A DNA stretch of 64,000 nucleotides from Cololabis saira (taxonomy: Eukaryota; Chordata; Actinopteri; Beloniformes; Belonidae): NCBI RefSeq assembly GCF_033807715.1, contig NC_084599.1, positions 33,344,160 through 33,408,159 of the forward strand, given 5' to 3'. Positions 38,451 to 49,320 of the stretch are shown one piece after another. The notes beneath the pieces were generated by a model that saw nothing but the letters and a program-made list of their open reading frames with translations, was not told the origin of the DNA and made no database searches. Within the stretch, counting starts at the first letter, position 1, and each line of letters opens with the position of its first letter. Position numbers and translations under genes: made by a program.

Positions 38451-39190
38451 CCTGTATATGTTGTTCATTGGCAATCGAGTTATGGTGCAGCTCAGGTGAT
38501 AGTGTGGAGTAATCCAAAAGTAATGTAACTAGTAATGTAACTAGTTACTTTCAGCAACCAGTAAAGTAACTAGTTATATGTAATGTATTACTTTTTTGAG
38601 TAACTACCCCAACACTGGGTATTATACCAAACCCAGCAGTAACTATCTAACCCCTGGGTTGAGACTGTGATTCGTTGCAATTCCTCAACTGGCCGCTAGA
38701 GGCTGGCTCCGAAAGCGAGTCGATTTCTATTGACTCCTGTGTTAAAACATCCAACTTTAGAGCAGAAATAAACATATTTAAAGCCTGACTCAAAAAAACG
38801 CCTTGGTCTCAATTGTTGGATTTCACACCCATGAAAACACTAAGAGGGATGATTTTTTTTGTACCACACAAGGAGTATTTATATAAAGCATTGCATTTAT
38901 TTCTAATATGATTTATCAACTGTTGGCTCAGCAAATGGCTAGCCACTACCACTTCCTCATCCATAATCGTCATGGGGCAGCGGTTAGTGAAGCAACCAGC
39001 TGTTTGTCCTAACCCAGTGTCGGCTAAATCCAACAGTAATTTTTTTTTCACCAACGCAAACATGTTAAACTGTATATTCTGCGTTGAGATATTTCAGCTG
39101 TGATCCACTGAAGGACCTGGCAGCCAGGTGACTTTGATCGACATATGGTGGACACCTTCCTGTTGGCTTCTTGAGCAACATGGCTGCGCC

Positions 39191-39935
39191 CAGTACTCGA
39201 GTTGTAAAAAACAATCAGGGGGGATGGTGGATTTTATCATATGGGGACAGATCATTTATGCTGATTACAAATAATATAATATAATATATTACAAATAATG
39301 ACCAAAACACCTGCAGAAATACTACAGGAATGGCATAGCAGCAGTTAAATGCAGCCTTCTGTAAGCTTTAAATATCCACTGGACTTATATCAAATACATC
39401 AAAACACAAAAATAAAAAAGTTTTCTGAACTTATCAATATGACTCTGTCCTTCACAGGATAAGTAAAATGGATCACTGCAAAAACTCAAAATCTTAACAA
39501 GAATATTTGTCTTATTTCTAGCTAAAATGTCTCATTTTAGTAAAAAAATCTCATTACACTTAAAACAAGACTCATCACTGTAAAAAACAACAATTTTCAC
39601 CTGTTTCAAGTAGATTTTCACTTGAAATAAGTAGAAAAATCTGCCAGTGGAACAAGATTTTTTTGTTTGTAATAAGAAGATAAATCTTGTCCCACTGGCA
39701 GATTTTTCTACTTATTTCAAGTGAAAATTTACTTTAAACAGGTGAAAATTGTCAAATAAGTTATTTTTCTGGTGATGACTCTAAATGTTGAAATAGCAGT
39801 AAAACCACATTCATTGATGAAATGACATAAGGGATGGAAAGGGGGGGTGGCAGTTTTACAGGGGGGATGATTTTGACCGTTTTTATTTCAGGGGGGGATG
39901 CCACCCCCCCTCATCCCCCCTCAACTCCAGTACTG
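39191..39935. mobile_element. hAT-type MITE, 745 bp, with internal hairpin
   Basis: Left end CAGTACTCGAGTTG and right end CAACTCCAGTACTG are inverted repeats with one mismatch. The exact 8-bp duplication GCTGCGCC flanks it at 39183-39190 and 39936-39943. Inside, 39591-39751 is a long inverted repeat with CAATTTTCACCTGTTTCAAG opposite a complementary ACAGGTGAAAATTG segment and a short loop near 39660-39675. Same family as 33827-34332 but with both hairpin arms. No transposase frame. Confidence 0.95.
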
Positions 39936-42793
39936 GCTGCGCCCCATACGATGAAAAATGGACTTCAAAACTGCTCTTCAGAAACCAATGGGTCATGTGA
40001 CCTAATGCTTCGTTTATTGTTTTTTTTCTCTATTTTTAGTTTATGTATCAAACCAGTCAACTTCTACTTAGAAGGTGACTGCTTTAGTCCCAGAAAGAAA
40101 ATGATGGATATGCAGAATCTTATTAGATGTTTTTGAAAAACCATACTCCTTCGTGTAAAACTAAATATCAATGGCAAATTTTGTTTTAAAAAGGCAAAAG
40201 AAAAAGTGAAGTGAACGATAGACTGCACATTCCATCAAACCTAAGTTGTATTGTTTTCCTGAGTGTAGCAGAACCAGGGAAGGTGAAGAGTAAAAGTGAG
40301 AGGGCAAATTTGGACAGAGCTGGAAAGTAGTGGATCTAATTGCACTCTGTGTCTTTTATGAAAACAGTTTAACGTAATAACATATGTTATCGTTAATCAC
40401 CTTCTCATCGGGAGTGAACAGAGATCCAGACACAGCATCCCCAGTCATATATGAAGATACACTCATGCTTCAGCCCCTTCCCCTGGTGGCTCAAAGATTT
40501 CAATTTTGAAAGTTTGAGCATTCATACTTTAATATAATTTCACAGAGCACAAACTCCCCACAATGGTTCAGTGCTCCAACATGGTGGTTACGGTGGTCTT
40601 TCCTCCAGTGACGAGGTTTTTGCAACCCAGGTTAAGGATTCAGAGATTCTGGTTAACGACACTCAAGCCTCCTCTTCTTACATAGGTGCCATTAGAGCCT
40701 AATCTTACATGAAAGTGATGGACCAGACTCGCAGGGTTATCTGGTCCATCTTTTAATCATAAATGAGACCCCCCCCCCCCCTCTTCTTCTTCCCTTTACC
40801 TCCCTTCTTCCCTCTCTCCACCCACTGCCCTTTCTCCCCCTCTGTGGGTTAGGGAAAGTGCTGTCTCAGCGTTCTCCTCTTTCTCCCCAACCCCTCTACT
40901 CCTTCCTTCTTTCACTTTATGCTTTTCCAGCCCATCGCTGATCGGGGGCATCAGTTCCACTGGGATGAGTCCTCCAACACCACTTAGGAGCTGCAGCGCT
41001 CTCTACTTCTGCACAGGAGGAGAGAGGGGGAGGTTAAGGGGGTAGAGAGGTAAAATGAGGGTCACGCTGATGACGAGAGGCCTTAAAATGACTCTTAGGT
41101 CTTTGAAAAGTTTTTCAAGCAGACCTTACGGTTGGTATAGCGGTAAGTCTCCTCAAACATTATCTTTCTCCACTGGACATCAGTTCCCTCTGCAAAATCT
41201 CTCATTTTGAATCATTTTTACACACTCAGTCAAACATACTTATGCTGCTCGTACATTTTGGGATCTGTTACGTACACGAACAAGTTAGAAAAATGTAAGC
41301 AATACTGCTTGCAAAGTTTTGAGAGTGTTGCTTAAAGAAAGGCGATGACGCATTCTCACCTGCAGGCCAGAGCAGCGATTTCCAGCCCACATTAATATGC
41401 ACACACACCACCACCTCAGTGCCCCCTTGCCTTCAGTCATTGTCTCTCACTGCAGTCCTGGAGGGGGTAAACATCAAACTCCCTAAATTGGATGAAACAT
41501 TATGGGAAATATTATGAGGCAGCCTGCTGGTGTGATGGCTAGGGGCCTCTGGTTAATTGAGTTGTTGCCCGTGCTGCATACTGAACAGGCCCCGTACTTT
41601 GCAGACAAGTCGGTTAAGACATTGAAATCTCCTTTTAAAGTTTAATGTAGAGAGAAGGGTAAAGACTTTTGGCCCGTATCATTTCATATAATATGTTTAC
41701 AAATTATTATCAGACATTTAGTATTTCATAATTTACCGTTTCTACCAATTTCAAAGTCCATCCACAGCTGAAGTTTCTCGTGGTTACAAAACTTTCTCTG
41801 CCATTCAGTGAATGATTTCCTAGTTGAAAAATGTTTTCATCAGTTGGAAAATGAGGGCTGAGACTATAAAGGAGGGAGGAAAAAAGTAAAGGATTTGTTT
41901 TTTGATCATTATTGTGACAAAACGGAGGAGCAAATATACATGTTCTCCCTGTTGCACTGTTACTACCTTCATTTACACTTTGACTTTAGACACCTTCTGC
42001 TCTCTCATTTAGTGGAGTTCTCTTCGTCAGGACTCAACTCCCAACGCTGGATGAAATCTCCCCGACGCTGTGCCTCAGGAAAACCACCGCTATCTGCAAG
42101 GACCCAACACATCCTGCAGACCATTGCAGTCGGGAGAACAATAAATGGCCTACTGATCTCTTAAAACCAGACTGAATAACAGCTTTTTCTTTTGTCTCTG
42201 AACCAAACTAAAAAACAAATTAGACTGGACATACTGGCATTTGATAACCCACAGCAAATCTGCAGTACTTTGTTTTATGCTGCTAAATTGTGCGTGTAGG
42301 TCTAAGTTTAATACTGTACATTTGTATGAATGTGTGTGTATAAACATACTAGATTAGTATGTTCCTGTATATATTTTGAATTTTTGAGGGTACTTTCAAT
42401 TTTTACAAGTCATGCTCCTGCAGTTAAACACTTTACATGATGATCACACCAATATCTTGTTTTAATTTTTTTCATTTGGGTATATCAAGCTGCAAATGCA
42501 ATATCATTAACAGACAATCACATGTTCCACAATGACAGTAAAGGAAGATTCTGAGCATTTGATCGAGATCTGAATGAAATCCAGACTTTCTTATAAAGTG
42601 AATGAAAACAAGACAAACATAGAGTATTAACAGTTTTATTTAAAATAGTCACACACCAGTATAATGCCAACACAAGGACAATGATGCATATTGCATTTTA
42701 TTTTAATGTGAATTAATTGCTGTTATCATAAATTCTTAAGGCTGCTCCAAGCTTTCTTGTCAATTTCAGCACGTTAACCTATGACTGTTATTA
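39936..42793. other. Non-coding stretch with polypyrimidine region
   Basis: No spliced exon was accepted. A C-run and CT-rich tract occupy 40770-40920. The segment 42013-42144 follows a CTCTCATTTAG acceptor-like sequence and ends in ACAATAAATGG, so it could be the last exon of a non-coding transcript, but nothing else supports it. Confidence 0.3.
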
Positions 42794-42960
42794 AGAGATA
42801 AGATAAGATAAAATAATCCTTTATTATTCCCTCAATGGGGAAACTCACATGTTAGCAGCAGTACACTTAACACACACATGCAGGGAAGGGGGTAAAATAG
42901 TAAAAAATATATATAATTACATCGTGATGGAAATAAAAGTAGTTCGAGTATTGTTGCAAC
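42794..42960 (-). mobile_element. LINE 3' tail fragment, reverse orientation
   Basis: On the minus strand it reads TTCCCCATTGAGGGAATAAT, AAAGGATTATTTTATC and then TTATC repeats (42794-42810). This is the same AATAAAG-like box plus short-repeat tail arrangement as at 37100 but from a different family. No coding sequence remains. Confidence 0.55.
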
Positions 42961-43335
42961 TGTTTTACCAGGTTTTGTCTTACGAGTAGAAGAAACCTGA
43001 GAAATGTCTGGACGGTTATGTCCAGGCTCCTCGCAGCCTCTGAGGAGCTGTGAGCTTCCAGGCGGCTACTTCATCAACATTTCTTGGTGGGTCAGAGTCC
43101 TTCGCTGGCAGAGCACATCAATTCAGAGGGGACATCGATCACAGCCGCCTCTTGTCACACTGACCAGCTCATTAGCCGGACTTAATTTACGCTGAAGGAG
43201 CTGAGAGGGTTGCATGTCAGTCTTGTGGTGTGAATGAAGTTAGCTCAGGGAAAAGTACCTGCAGGATCCTTTTGATTCTGTAACTGTCCGAGTTAGGTAA
43301 GGTCAGATAAAAATCCTTTAAAATCTAACTGATTG

Positions 43336-43440
43336 TTTGCGCTGTTGCCTCACAGCTACAAGGTTTGTTTTAAATCCAAGCTCATGCTTTTCTGTGTAGT
43401 GTTTGCATGCTTGTTTTTTTCCAGGTACTCCAATTTCGTT
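43336..43440 (+). mobile_element. Eroded piece of the tRNA-headed dispersed repeat
   Basis: GCGCTGTTGCCTCACAGCTA, TTTTCTGTGTAGTGTTTGCA and CCAGGTACTCCAATTTC follow the module order of the copy at 33430, with many changes. Confidence 0.5.
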
Positions 43441-43489
43441 GCACACTCTACACTAGCCAACCAGTATCTCCCTCTCAAATCAGTGGCTC

Positions 43490-43605
43490 AGCGACAGACT
43501 TGTGTAGACCTTAGTGACAAGCTGATGATCCAATCATTTGAATCAGGTGTGCTGGAGCAGAGACACATTTAAAACGTGCAAAAAAGCAAGGATTGGAGGA
43601 CATCC
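43490..43605. mobile_element. Diverged relative of the adjacent 224-bp MITE
   Basis: The segments GTAGACCTTAGTGACAAGCT and GAATCAGGTGTGCTGGAGCA correspond to CAGACCTTGATAACAAGCTA and GAATCAGGTGTGTTGGTGCA in the element at 43614-43837. Its own ends are worn away. Confidence 0.55.
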
Positions 43606-43613
43606 CTCTAATC

Positions 43614-43837
43614 CAGTGTTTCTCAATCCTGGTCCTCGAGTACCACTGTCCTGCATGTTTTAGATGCTACCCTGCTTCAGCACACCGTGATAAAAGTACG
43701 TGTGTCATCAACAGAACTGTGCAGACCTTGATAACAAGCTAATGAGGACCTTTAATTAGAATCAGGTGTGTTGGTGCAGGGAAACATCTAAAACATGCAG
43801 GACAGTGGTACTCGAGGACCAGGATTGAGAAGCACTG
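43614..43837. mobile_element. hAT-type MITE, 224 bp
   Basis: The ends CAGTGTTTCTCAATCCTGGT and ACCAGGATTGAGAAGCACTG are inverted repeats with one mismatch. Complementarity continues through CCTCGAGTACCACTGTCCTG and beyond. The exact 8-bp duplication CTCTAATC flanks it (43606-43613, 43838-43845). This is a very common type of teleost MITE. Confidence 0.95.
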
Positions 43838-43949
43838 CTCTAATCCATCCGTTTTTACGAACCTTGTTAATTTAGAAAAGTGTTGCCGACAACACACACT
43901 TAACTCAAAAGAAGAATTTCCTGTTTTAAATGCAATGTTATGCTAATTT

Positions 43950-44215
43950 CCATCCATCCATCCATTATCTATACCCGCTTTATCCTTTTGCAGGGTCTGC
44001 TGGAGCCTATCCCAGCTATTTTCAGGCGAGAGGCAGGGGTTACACCCTGGACAGGTCGCCAGTCCATCGCAGGGCCACATATACAGACAAACAACCAGAC
44101 ACACTCACACTCACACCTACAGGCAATTTAGAATCACCAATTAACCTAGCATGCATGTTTTTGGACTGTGGGAGGAAACCGGAGTACCCGGAGGAGAACA
44201 TCAGAACTCCACACA
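43950..44215 (-). mobile_element. Dispersed repeat, 5' truncated, with 13-bp target duplication
   Basis: In minus orientation the element starts at 44215 with CTGTGTGGAGTTCTGATG and passes GGTACTCCGGTTTCCTCCCA and CCTGCGATGGACTGGCGACC. It ends in a (GGAT)n tail at 43950-43964. GTTATGCTAATTT at 43937-43949 is repeated exactly at 44216-44228. A 13-bp duplication plus 5' truncation and a simple-repeat tail are marks of LINE-driven retroposition. The tRNA-like head present in the 33430 copy is missing. Confidence 0.88.
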
Positions 44216-44280
44216 GTTATGCTAATTTGTTTACTCTTAAAACTTTCATGGGTTTCCAGACATTAAAATTAACAGCCATT

Positions 44281-44407
44281 GGCCCGGTTTCCCAGATCAG
44301 TTAAGTAGCTCTTAACAGCGAAAGACTTCTTTCACAGGCTCCTTAAGAAGGTTTGAAAGAAGTCTTTCGCTGTTAAGAGCTACTTAACTGATCTGGGAAA
44401 CCGGGCC
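44281..44407. mobile_element. Near-perfect palindromic MITE, 127 bp
   Basis: GGCCCGGTTTCCCAGATCAG to AGACTTCTTTCA forms the left arm, about 54 bp, and the right arm is its near-exact reverse complement. The short centre is around 44335-44354. ATT flanks both sides (44278-44280, 44408-44410), suggesting a 3-bp target as in PIF/Harbinger-type MITEs. The transcript would fold into one long hairpin. Confidence 0.85.
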
Positions 44408-45056
44408 ATTGTCAGTTTTTGCCAGGTATTTTATTCGACCAATTTTGAAAAAACTGCACCCCTTATCACTCTATAGACTCAACCAGACTGTAGTTGCCAT
44501 GTGTGAAAGTATGTGGCAGTAGATGCTAAAAATATGTTGACTCATATTTTTAATGTCGACACAGTGGCAAAATTGAAATGTAAACTCATGGAAAGTATTC
44601 ATTTGTGAGTTGTGAAACTCTTTATTCATCAATTTGGAATTTGGAGTTATGGTTTTTCACAAAACATGTAGAGAAAAGCAGTATTTACCATTTTCATACG
44701 TTTTTAAAGTTGCATGTGCATCATGGCCCTCTGGGTTAAAACAATGCTTCCTCCCACTGATGTAAACATCCACTCCAGAGAAAACCAGAGTGCCCCAGCT
44801 GACTGCTGGCTTTGTCGGCCCTGCCCACTCTCAGATGAGGGCCACATTGTGACCATTGTCTGGCTAAATAGTTGTTTCTGAGAGGAGAAAAGGGGGAAAC
44901 TTGTGTAAACAAGCTACAGCTTTAGCATTTCAGTATCATTGCATGGGTGTTTGCAGCCAAGCAATGCGTTGTTCTAAGTGGAATTGCAAATTCCTGACTT
45001 TGCAAACTTTGGACACTATTCTGACCGGAGGGCCCCCGTCCCCAGAGTCCCCATGC

Positions 45057-45170
45057 AAATAAATAAATAAATAAATAACTACGCCTATTGCCTGTTGACT
45101 GCTGGGATCGGCTCCAGGAGGCCCTTCTGACCCTGAAAAGGGTACTGTGGTTGTTACAGACAAGGGAAAT
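45057..45170 (+). mobile_element. (AAAT)n and 3' piece of a dispersed repeat
   Basis: An AAAT array (45057-45078) is followed by CTGTTGACTGCTGGGATCGG, CTCCAGGAGGCCC and CCTGAAAAGGGTACTG, matching the 3' module of the common dispersed repeat (GGGATAGGCTCCAGC...CCTGAAAAGGATA). Confidence 0.45.
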
Positions 45171-45207
45171 GAGAGAAGTATAATTTTAATGTGCATATTA
45201 TGCAAAA

Positions 45208-45262
45208 AAATAAATAAATAAATAAGCTGCACAGTAAAAAATAAATAAAAATAAATAAAAAT
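45208..45262. repeat. (AAAT)n simple repeat
   Basis: Two short arrays of AAAT/AATA tetranucleotides separated by a GCTGCACAGT segment. Confidence 0.9.
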
Positions 45263-45899
45263 CCCATTAAAACCTTGATTTAAAAAAAGTCTTAGGGTGC
45301 TTCAGATTTTAGCACATACTGTAAGTATTATATTTCATGATAGACTAAGATTATATCATATCATTGTAATCACATGTATGTTTTTTTCTGTTTCAGTATT
45401 CAGTTAATTAATCAATACTCATTTAAAAGAGTATTTTTTTTAATTAGTATTTCTTTCTGTCTCCTCTCTGCTTTTTCTGGGGGTTCATAAATAAATCATA
45501 ATGATCATATCATAAAAGGTACATTTTTATAGCCAGGACATATGTTCATATATGATTCCTCAAGGAAACAAAACCAAAAGTCTAGATCCACAGAAAGGTG
45601 TACTGCACTTTTGTTGGCCAGAGCAGGTGAGTCTGCTGGCTGAAGGGATATTAAGAATACTTTAGGAAGACATCACTAAAATGCTCCATTTGCTTCCTTT
45701 TGTTCTGTTATTTGTTAGGTTTTTTTTTTGTTTTTTTTTAATGAGCAGGTGAAAGGATAAAGCATTCACTGTGATCAAGTTGTTCCACCTAAATACCATT
45801 CGCTGTTCGACTGGATTCGACCAAAAGTCACTGTAGACACATAAACGTAGCGTGTTGACACACTTTCACCTCTGCGTGTCCTCCGTATTTACTGTTTCA

Positions 45900-46205
<306 letters not shown>

Positions 46206-46484
46206 CCATACATATTTATGTCCAGGGCTCTGTTGTATGATGATGGTTAGATTTGATTTAAACAATAGAAATTATGGTTTTTGCTCACAATGCATCAAAT
46301 AATAGATTTTGAAAATCACTGAATTGGTATGTTTGATGTAATTCTGGTAAAACTGTGGCGATATGCGCATTGATTTGGTAATGCCCCAATATTCTCAACC
46401 TGAGTTTAGACAAAACTGTCCTCTCTCACAGCTACAGAGAAACTTAAACCCCTTTCCGATAAACGGTTTGACTCAACTTGCCTC

Positions 46485-46515
46485 GTCTTAGTCTTAGTCT
46501 TAGTCTTAGTCTTAG
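46485..46515. repeat. 6-bp tandem repeat (GTCTTA)5
   Basis: Five exact consecutive copies of GTCTTA, just outside the left end of the hAT element at 46581. Confidence 0.95.
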
Positions 46516-46580
46516 CCATCTTCCATAACCGCACCTAAATGTGGGTGGGGCCTCGTTCTTGTTTTGTGTTGTCCTATTGA

Positions 46581-47334
46581 CAGAGGTGGGTAGTAACGAG
46601 TTACATTTACTCTGTTACATTTACTTGAGTAAGTTTTGTACTTTTAGGAGTAGTTTTGAATCACTATACTTTTTACTTTTACTTGAGTAGATTTGTGAAG
46701 AAGAAACTGTTACTCTTACTCCGCTACATTAGGCTACGTTAAGCTGTTACTTTTCTTTTATCCCTTTTATCCGCGTACGCGTAAATCTCATGACATCACT
46801 GGGTGATTCTTTGGGAAAAATGTTTGTTTTTGCATGTTTTGTCACATTTACACAGACTCAAACACACACAGAGTTTCTATGAGTTCATGGGCTTGTTCTA
46901 GTTCTGCCTGGTTAAAAAAGAAAAGTACAAAGGCTTGAAATTTTGTGCTACTTGTGCTTAATTTCTTTTTTTAATTCTGTTATTTTATTTATTTTACTAT
47001 TTATTAAAGTACTTACATTTACTTTAAGATTATTTTAATTTAAGCTATTTTTTATTTTTTATTAATCTTAATTAATTTTATTATTTTATTGATTTAATTT
47101 GCCTGAAGATGATTATTTTGTACTTTTGTCTGTTTGAATGGTTGTGTTAAAATAATAAATCAGACGTTACTCGACAGTTACTCAGTACTTGAGTAGTTTT
47201 TTCACCAAGTACTTTTTTACTTTTACTCAAGTAATTATTTGGATGACTACTTTTTACTTCTACTTGAGTCATATTATTCTGAAGTAACAGTACTTTTACT
47301 TGAGTACAATTTTTGGCTACTCTACCCACCTCTG
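46581..47334. mobile_element. hAT-type MITE, 754 bp
   Basis: CAGAGGTGGGTAGTAACGAG at the left is opposite CTACTCTACCCACCTCTG at the right. Flanks CCTATTGA (46573-46580) and CCTATCGA (47335-47342) match at 7 of 8 positions. The interior ends carry repeated TTTTACTTGAGTA and ACTCAAGTAA motifs in both orientations, typical of subterminal transposase-binding repeats. No coding capacity was seen. Confidence 0.93.
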
Positions 47335-48597
47335 CCTATCGAGCTCTGCCTGGATGTGGTGGTCGTCCACGAGGCACAGAGACGTGTGGACCTCCTCGTT
47401 GCACCACAGAGGTTAGCTCTAAAGGCTCTGTTGATGCGTTTTTAAATATAGCGAGTGTGAAGGAGTTGCAAGACTAGTGGCCAAGCCAGGCTGAGTTGGT
47501 ACTTGTGGAAAAGCCCCTTGGTGCATTACATCTGTTCAGATATGACAGCACTTCTCTCCACCTCTCCTCCCTGGCTCCACCCTCCTCCCACCACCAACTG
47601 ATCAATGCCCGATGAGGAACTGAAGGGGGGGGAATGGTAATATAGAAAAAAGAATGTTGATTCCAGCTGAATTGACCCCCCGCTGCAGCTGGAGATTAGA
47701 GGATCGGCCCCTCACCCCTTCCTCACCTGGACTTCATTACTCCTTAAGATGTGCTAGGTTGTAACAATGCATGATAACAAAGCGGCTTTTGTTTTTAATT
47801 TGGCTAACAGGAAGTTTCTGCCCTGGAGGCTCAAGTGAAGACAGTCACCAACAGAAGTGGCCAACATGTTTAAATCCCCTTTACCGGTGTGACCCCTGAC
47901 CCAGCCTCAGTTAAAAGGTCAGACAAAACTTACCTCTGTGAATAAACTGGCCTCTTTTAAAGTTGTCACGTTAATAATTGCCTGCAGTCTGTGATGATAA
48001 AGTAGTACATTTTTAATTAACTGAAAGCAACCGTGGTTGGCTTACTGGAAGTCACAGTTAACAACTTCCTTTTTGCATGTAATCGTTGTGGAGCCTTCAG
48101 TACTTGGTGATATCTGGAAACAACAAGGGAAATTATACGGAAATTGTGATTAATGATTGAATGATTAATTCATCATATTTTTTGCTAAATCATGAAAATA
48201 TGTACATGTCAAATACAAAGATTACATTTTGTAAAAGCGTTGGAAAGAATACAAAACACAGCTCAAAGTTCATGCTTTTTTTAATTAATTAATTAATTTT
48301 AATGTTGATACAGTTTCTTGAGGTATTTATGGAAATGTCTATGAGATGTTAAGGTCAGAATACCACATGTACAAGTATCAAAGTATTCATTTCAACCATG
48401 GTATTACACCTCTGTAGAAAGCAGACAGTTATAAGGGGTGGAGCCAGGTGGAGGTGGCGTGCATACAACTAACTACACTCTCTTTGTAGTTAGTTTTTAA
48501 GCTTTGTGATTCAGAAGAACAATAAATCGCACACAACTGGAAGTGGGGTGGTGCAAAAGATCAGGAGTCTGGATTGTTTCTCTCATATCTGGGTCTG

Positions 48598-48739
48598 TGA
48601 TGTCACAGGAACCTGTGAACATGAGCCACCTGCTGAAGGACATATTCTCAGATTTAAGCAGCTTTAAACAAAATGACGGGATTGTTTTGTTAAAAGTTTT
48701 AAACTTGATGATAGATGTGCTGAAGCACTCAAAATAAAG
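48598..48739 (+). other. Doubtful short coding candidate
   Basis: After TGATGTCACAG at 48598-48608, an acceptor-like site, a frame reads M-S-H-L-L-K-D-I-F-S-D-L and ends V-L-K-H-S-K at a stop. The stop lies within CAAAATAAAGA, so an AATAAA box is immediately at the end of the frame. The heptad-like hydrophobic spacing is faintly reminiscent of a BESS-type C-terminal domain. No donor, no partner exon and no family match could be established. Chance is the likelier explanation. Confidence 0.15.
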
Positions 48740-49287
48740 AAAAACATTTCCTTCACATTTTGTTCTTGTTACAGTAAATAAACCATTGTCAATGGATTCA
48801 TTTTTCATGATTATGATTAAAAGATCTGGGAAAAGCAATCATTAAATTAATATTATACACATACATTATAAAAGCATATACTGTAGCTCAAAGTTTAAAA
48901 AATGTACTGACATAACCAGAAGACTCAGATTTGGTCCATAAAGGAAACATTGACAGAATAAGAGGCACTGAAGCTCTGCAGCTAGACGAAACACTCCCAA
49001 ACTATCGAGTCCGGATGCCTCCTCATTATTTATGCAGAATCCAGCGTCTTCATGTAAACCAAGAGAGGAAGGCAGGAGAGGCAAGCGAATGTTTTCCACA
49101 CAGTAATGAAAGTCAAATTCACCCGGGTACTTGGAAACACTACACACACTGCAGCTATTAAAAGTCAATCGGGGTGTCTGCTGCGTAAACAAATAGCTAT
49201 GATTATTCCAACCTGCCATCCTCCGACAGCATTTAAACATCCTTCAATTAGGCTGCCCCAAAACACACTCGCAGCCCAAACAGAGCT

Positions 49288-49320
49288 CTCTCTCTCTCTC
49301 TCCCTCTCTCTCTGTCTCTA
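49288..49320. repeat. (CT)n simple repeat
   Basis: CT-rich run with minor interruptions. Confidence 0.9.

Larger units (their letters stand above)
37653..38617. mobile_element. hAT-like MITE carrying two further insertions, 965 bp
   Basis: The right end, GTAACTACCCCAACACTG, is a textbook terminus. The left end, CAATGTTGTAACAGC, is a degenerate counterpart. Flanks GGTATCAT (37645-37652) and GGTATTAT (38618-38625) match at 7 of 8 positions, consistent with an aged hAT duplication. The body contains GTAATGTAACTAGTTAC-type motifs. Internally there are a 110-bp TIR-only element (37884-37993), a 10-bp tandem array (38001-38040) and a 360-bp palindromic element (38091-38450). Without them the host would be roughly 450 bp. 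Confidence 0.8.
46450..47517. mobile_element. Possible older DNA element interrupted by a hAT MITE
   Basis: The left edge CCCCTTTCCGATAAACGG then TTTGACTCAACTTGCC, and the right edge CCAGGCTGAGTTGGTACTTG then TGGAAAAGCCCC, look like worn inverted ends. The reverse complement of the right edge begins GGGGCTTTTCCACAAGTACC. The hAT element at 46581-47334 sits between them. Similarity of the ends is partial and no target duplication was found. Confidence 0.4.

Noticed and set aside
42013..42144. Possible last exon with AATAAA
   Set aside because: Only a weak acceptor and a poly(A)-like hexamer support it; no frame or partner exon was found.
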